From Caldanaerobius polysaccharolyticus DSM 13641 (GTDB taxonomy: Bacteria > Bacillota > Thermoanaerobacteria > Thermoanaerobacterales > Caldanaerobiaceae), in assembly GCF_000427425.1 (NCBI RefSeq), contig NZ_KE386494.1:682293-746292 (forward strand): 64,000 nucleotides of DNA, read 5' to 3'. Below the pieces are notes generated by a model, which was given only the letters and a program-made list of their open reading frames with translations, was not told the origin of the DNA and did not search any database. A program made the position numbers and the translations under genes. Of this stretch, positions 60,147 through 64,000 are shown piece after piece. Numbering within the stretch: the stretch's first letter is position 1; each line of letters opens with the position of its first letter.

Positions 60147-62135
60147 TTACTTGTTGCTTAATACTTTTATTCCAAATGGCTCCAATGTTATTTCACCATT
60201 TATATATTTTCCTGTCAAAATATCCATCATTGGCTTATCTATAATTATTGTAGATGGCTTTCTATTGAAGTTCAAAACAAAATAGAATTCATCGGCACCT
60301 TTTATCCGCCTGAATATCTCTATTCCTTCATCACCCTTTATTTCAGTGACAGATACATTGCATTTCTCTGTAACTTTGTCCAGAAGTTCCTTTATTATAC
60401 CATCACTCGGAATGGTCCCTACATAATAAGCATTACCCATACCGTACTTATTAACAGTAATAACAGCTTTACCTGCTAAATAGTCCGACTTATATTCTCC
60501 TAATACCTCTGCAGTAACAGGTGAAATAACATCAAACCATACATTAGCAGTTCCTTCGTTATCTCCAAAAATTATATTAATATTTTCATCGTCAGGTATT
60601 ATGCTATATTCCTCTATATCTATGCCTAATAAATCTTTTAACGGACCCAAAAGGGATTGATCGTTCATCCTGTTATCCCACCTCTTAGCCCCTGCTCTCC
60701 AGGTAGTAAGGAAAGTACCTCCACCTCTCACGTAATTCTTTATGTTATCAGTAATTTTTTCATTGACCATTATAAGGCCCGGAGCTAAAACAAGCTTATA
60801 ACCTGACAAATCATCTTCAGGACTTATTATATCTACAGGTATATTTCTGCTATAAAAATATTTATAATATTTCTTTATCTGCTCCATATACTTAAATCCT
60901 CTCTTGTGAGGTTGTATTTCAAAGGCCCATTCATTGTCAAAAGACCTGATTATGGCCACTTCGGCTTTTATCTCTGATCCTTCGATCAAAGGCCCGATTT
61001 TTTGCAGTTCTTGTCCTATCTGCTTCACCTCATGGTATCTTCTTCTCGGAACCCCATCATGATCAAGTATGCCATGCCAATATTCTTCGGTACCAAAAGT
61101 GCATGCTCTCCACCTGAAATAAACTATAGCATCTGCACCATGGGCTATAGACTGATATACCCAAAGTCTCATCTCGCCTGGTTTTAATTGCCTGCCCATC
61201 TCCTCCCAACCCGTAGGACCACTCTGTTGCTCCATAACCCAGAAGTTTTTCTTTTTAACACCCCTCATTACATCGTGGGACAACGCTATATTGGCAGCTA
61301 TCTGGTCGCTTTTGTCGCTAAAATGATTTATAGGGTAATTATCCCACGAAATAAAGTCCAGGTCTTTGGCCAGTTGATAATAATCTATTTGGTTAAAAAG
61401 GCCCATAAAATTATGTGTAATTTTTTTATCAGGTGTAACCTCTCTAAGTATATCTATTTGAAGCTTTTGGTATTTTACGACTGAATCCGATGAAAAGCGC
61501 TTATAATCTAAAAGCAAGGAGGGATTATGGGATGTGACAGCCTTTCTGGGTACTATAACGCTATCCCAATCCTTATAAATCTGGCTCCAAAACACCGTGC
61601 CCCATGACTGATTTAATTTATTTATGTTACCATACCTTTCTTTTAACCATTTCCTGAACTCCTCTAAGCAGTTATCGCAATAGCATACCGTAGTATCATG
61701 GCAGCCAAATTCATTATCAATATGCCAGCATATTACATTGGAATTGCTTTTATAATGTTCAGCCATAGCTGTTACAATTTTTTTTGTATATTGTCGATAT
61801 ACAGGATTGTTATAGCAATAATGTCTTCTGGAACCAAATCCTTTCACATAACCATCATTATCAACAGGTAATATCTCAGGATGTTTGTCTATAAGCCATT
61901 TTGGAGGTGCCGCTGTAGGCGTACCTAAAATCACCTTTATACCATGTCTTGCCAGAATACTTATAGCCTTGTCCAGCCATGAAAAATCATACAGGCCTTC
62001 ATCGGGCTCTAGCTTTGCCCACGCAAATTCTGCGAGGCGAACTACATTTATTCCAGCTTCTTTCATAAGATGGGCATCAGTCTCCCATCTTTCCTCAGGC
62101 CAGTGCTCCGGATAATAATCCGCGCCATAAAACAT
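60147..62135 (-). CDS. GH42 beta-galactosidase-family enzyme (possibly alpha-L-arabinopyranosidase)
   Basis: The 662-residue protein starts MFYGADYYPEHWPEERW, the standard GH42 opening. The acid/base Glu lies in WHIDNEFG, the nucleophile Glu in VMEQQSGPTGW, and the four-Cys zinc cluster in CHDTTVCYCDNC. The trimerisation and beta-galactosidase C-terminal domains follow, giving normal length. It is the first gene of GH42-GH31, behind paired AraR-type boxes. GH42 enzymes hydrolyse beta-galactosides or alpha-L-arabinopyranosides, both present in arabinogalactan. Confidence 0.92.
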   Translation of the reverse strand: MFYGADYYPEHWPEERWETDAHLMKEAGINVVRLAEFAWAKLEPDEGLYDFSWLDKAISILARHGIKVILGTPTAAPPKWLIDKHPEILPVDNDGYVKGFGSRRHYCYNNPVYRQYTKKIVTAMAEHYKSNSNVICWHIDNEFGCHDTTVCYCDNCLEEFRKWLKERYGNINKLNQSWGTVFWSQIYKDWDSVIVPRKAVTSHNPSLLLDYKRFSSDSVVKYQKLQIDILREVTPDKKITHNFMGLFNQIDYYQLAKDLDFISWDNYPINHFSDKSDQIAANIALSHDVMRGVKKKNFWVMEQQSGPTGWEEMGRQLKPGEMRLWVYQSIAHGADAIVYFRWRACTFGTEEYWHGILDHDGVPRRRYHEVKQIGQELQKIGPLIEGSEIKAEVAIIRSFDNEWAFEIQPHKRGFKYMEQIKKYYKYFYSRNIPVDIISPEDDLSGYKLVLAPGLIMVNEKITDNIKNYVRGGGTFLTTWRAGAKRWDNRMNDQSLLGPLKDLLGIDIEEYSIIPDDENINIIFGDNEGTANVWFDVISPVTAEVLGEYKSDYLAGKAVITVNKYGMGNAYYVGTIPSDGIIKELLDKVTEKCNVSVTEIKGDEGIEIFRRIKGADEFYFVLNFNRKPSTIIIDKPMMDILTGKYINGEITLEPFGIKVLSNK

Positions 62136-62201
62136 AACTCCTCATCCTTTCTATGGTTATGTTTGACCTTAGTTATAATTTATATTTTACTTTATATTTT
62201 A

Positions 62202-62290
62202 CTATTGTTTAATTGCACCTGCAGTCATACCTTGAATAATATACTTCGACAAAAAGACAAATGCGATTAACATAGGTATTTGAATATTAT
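62202..62290 (-). pseudogene. C-terminal stump of a CUT1 sugar permease
   Basis: About 28 codons ending at the TAG (62204-62202) read ...IPMLIAFVFLSKYIIQGMTAGAIKQ. This is the last helix and tail of a MalG-type permease (compare the MIGSLKG end at 51991). Upstream sequence does not continue the gene; instead the AraR boxes begin about 45 bp away. So a transporter gene once ended here and the GH42 control region or a rearrangement removed the rest. Confidence 0.75.
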
Positions 62291-62336
62291 TTCTTTAAAT
62301 TCCATATTTAAATAAAGAATGTATGGTTTGTCTTTA

Positions 62337-62415
62337 TATTCGTATAACTTATTAATAAAAATTGAAATGTACGTATATCCAGTTGTATTCTACAAGAATG
62401 CTAAAATTCCTTCTT
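62337..62415 (-). promoter_or_regulatory. GH42-GH31 control region: paired AraR boxes and conserved promoter element
   Basis: TATTCGTATA (62337-62346) and TGTACGTATA (62368-62377) have centres 31 bp apart. On the minus strand TAGAAT (62392-62387) and AAGAAGGAATTTTA (62415-62402) precede them, as at araB and GH51b. The transcript would cross the permease stump before GH42. The spacer 62416-62619 shows no recognisable gene. Confidence 0.7.
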
Positions 62416-62619
62416 CACTATTAAATTTTTATAAAATTACGTTTTTATAGTCCCGTATCCTCCATAACAAAATTTTTTTAATAGATAAACCCACAATTTG
62501 TCTACGCAGCTCCAAGCCTGTATACAGGATCGTGTATCAGCGTGTATATACGACGTTCAGTAACTTCTGTAGTTGTATAGATGGCCTATAAACAAGGCTA
62601 GTTTTTGTGCCTTATTTTA

Positions 62620-62664
62620 CAAACAAATGGTGCCCTTATTTCGCTAGAAGCATAAGGACACCAT
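62620..62664 (-). terminator. Terminator after the broken GH127 copy
   Basis: ATGGTG-CCTTAT and ATAAGG-CACCAT form a 12-bp stem with a one-base bulge on each side; on the minus strand it is followed by TTTGTTTG, 20 nt past the stop codon. Confidence 0.7.
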
Positions 62665-62684
62665 CTAATAATTCTAAAATATTT

Positions 62685-64000
62685 TTATTTTACTCTTACC
62701 CACACCATCATTTCGCCTGGCGCTCGGTTAGCCCATGCAAAATACGGTATAAATTTTATGCTCACAGGCTTATACGACACATTAACATCTGCCTTATACA
62801 GCTCTTCTCCCCATGGCCCATAATCTTCTCTCTCTGCCTCTGCCTTTATCACACACACCCCGTTTAACAAATCTCTTTCGTATTCTACCTCAAATTTACT
62901 TCCTTTAGACAATACTATGTTGTTCAGATTTGAACCGTTATCCACCTCCTCAAGGCAGTAGACAACAGGCCCTCTCTGTATAGCAACCCTTCCTTCATCT
63001 TCCCTTACATTGGGATTCGCTCTCATCTTTAATACGGGCATTGATAGCAACAGTTCTACTTTGTCTTTTCCCCACCTTCTCTTTATACTTACATAGCCTT
63101 TGTTCATTGCACCTATCTCTATCTCTTCTCCATTGACCCTGACCTTTGTATCTCTGCACCAACCAGGAATCCTCAGTAACAGCGTAAACTCTGCTTCTCT
63201 CTCAGCACAAATATCTATTGCTATTCTGCCATCCCACGGATACTGGGTCTGCTGCTTTACTTTCACTTCTTTTCCCGAAATTTTCGCCTGCACTTCGCTA
63301 TCTACGTATAGGTGTATATATAACTCATTATCCCCTGTAGAGTAAATATACTTGCCTAACGATGTCAATAACCTGGCTACATTGGGAGGACAGCAAGCGC
63401 ATCCAAACCACGGCTGTCTAGTATACTTTACGTGAGCTTTAACTTTATTCTTGTCACACGCCTCAGGCCATACTTCCAGAGGATTTACATAGAAGAATTT
63501 TTTCCCATCCAATGACATCCCGCTGATCACTGAATTGTATAACGCTCTTTCCATAATATCAGCGTAACGCCTGTCAGGATCAATCTGCAACATCCTGTGG
63601 GCAAAAACACCAGGCCCACCGCTGCACAGGTCTCAGCATAGGCCGTATCGTTAGGCAAATCGTAGTCAAATGTAAAGGCTTCACCTATAGACATGGAGCC
63701 AATACCACCTGTGATGTACATCCTTTTAGTTGTTATGTTATCCCACAACTTCTTGCACGCCTGAATCAGGCTCTCATCTCCGGATTCTACAGCTACATCA
63801 GCCATACCAGAGCACAAATAAACCGCTCTGACGGCGTGACCTTCTGCGCTGGTCTGTTCTCTTACTGGCAAATGCACCTGAAAATAACTTGGCCCCAGCT
63901 CATCCCACATGCTGTAGAAATTCTTATTCCCTCGGGCCTGTGCCTCTATTTCAAAGTAAAGGGGCTTTTTACCTCGCTCATCAATAAAGTACTTACTCAG
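62685..64000 (-). pseudogene. Frameshifted near-duplicate of the GH127 gene (copy c), cut by the window edge
   Basis: The sequence matches 45199-46514 almost base for base (constant offset 17,486). It includes the C-terminal GH127 domains, the WFGCACCPPNVARL Cys pair and the YAETCAAVG segment. At about 63602-63606 it has five A where copy a has six (GGGCAAAAACACC versus GGGCAAAAAACACC), which shifts the frame. The two halves therefore read as separate frames, 62685-63593 and 63527 onwards. The 5' part lies beyond the window. It is a pseudogene unless the missing base is a sequencing or assembly error. Confidence 0.85.

Overview
The window comes from a low- to mid-GC, spore-forming, fermentative Gram-positive anaerobe, most likely a thermophilic saccharolytic member of the Clostridia (Thermoanaerobacterales-like). 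This is an inference. It rests on strong AGGAGG-type ribosome sites, frequent GTG/TTG starts, a CwlD-type cortex amidase, a LysM spore/wall protein, an S-layer-homology protein, pyruvate formate-lyase, and a large plant-polysaccharide locus. No rRNA, tRNA or CRISPR array was seen.

Layout. 1-6 kb (minus): purine genes. A purine permease, purE and purC (cut by the left edge) lie behind what reads as a tandem guanine + PRPP riboswitch with one terminator; guaB-guaA sits alongside. 6-15 kb: an isolated fucose-isomerase-family gene carrying AraR-type operators, pflB behind a palindromic operator, cwlD, a five-LysM protein, and argG-argH with an ArgR box. 14.8-20.7 kb (plus): an export operon (membrane-fusion adaptor, MacB-type ATPase and permease, SLH protein). 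20.8-27 kb (minus): a xylose-type ABC transporter (xylF-G-H order), an arginase-like gene, a frameshifted CopZ-like pseudogene and an SDR oxidoreductase. 27.4-30.1 kb and 41.1-43.8 kb (plus): two sulfonate/taurine-type ABC systems whose promoter-leader regions resemble each other.

30.1-41 kb (minus): L-arabinose catabolism: araB, araD, araR, araM-like, transaldolase and split transketolase. The transketolase end is tandemly duplicated, and an Rpn-type nuclease gene and a decayed IS3-like element lie between the two copies. 43.8-64 kb (minus): an arabinan/arabinoside locus with an exported GH43 arabinanase, three GH127 genes (one a broken duplicate), two GH51 arabinofuranosidases, GH27, GH31, GH42 and a CUT1 sugar ABC transporter without its own ATPase. 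A probable group II intron fragment and a permease stump record past rearrangements.

How it fits together. Extracellular arabinan is cut by the lipoprotein GH43, oligomers enter through the CUT1 transporter, intracellular GH51/GH127/GH27/GH42/GH31 enzymes release L-arabinose and other sugars, and an isomerase, AraB and AraD convert arabinose to xylulose-5-P for transketolase/transaldolase. Five pairs of TGTACGTACA-like boxes with centres 30-31 bp apart lie upstream of araB, three arabinosidase units and the distant fucose-isomerase-like gene. This points to one AraR regulon and makes that gene the best candidate for the missing arabinose isomerase. A second shared control module of about 107 bp precedes both xylF and one GH127 gene.
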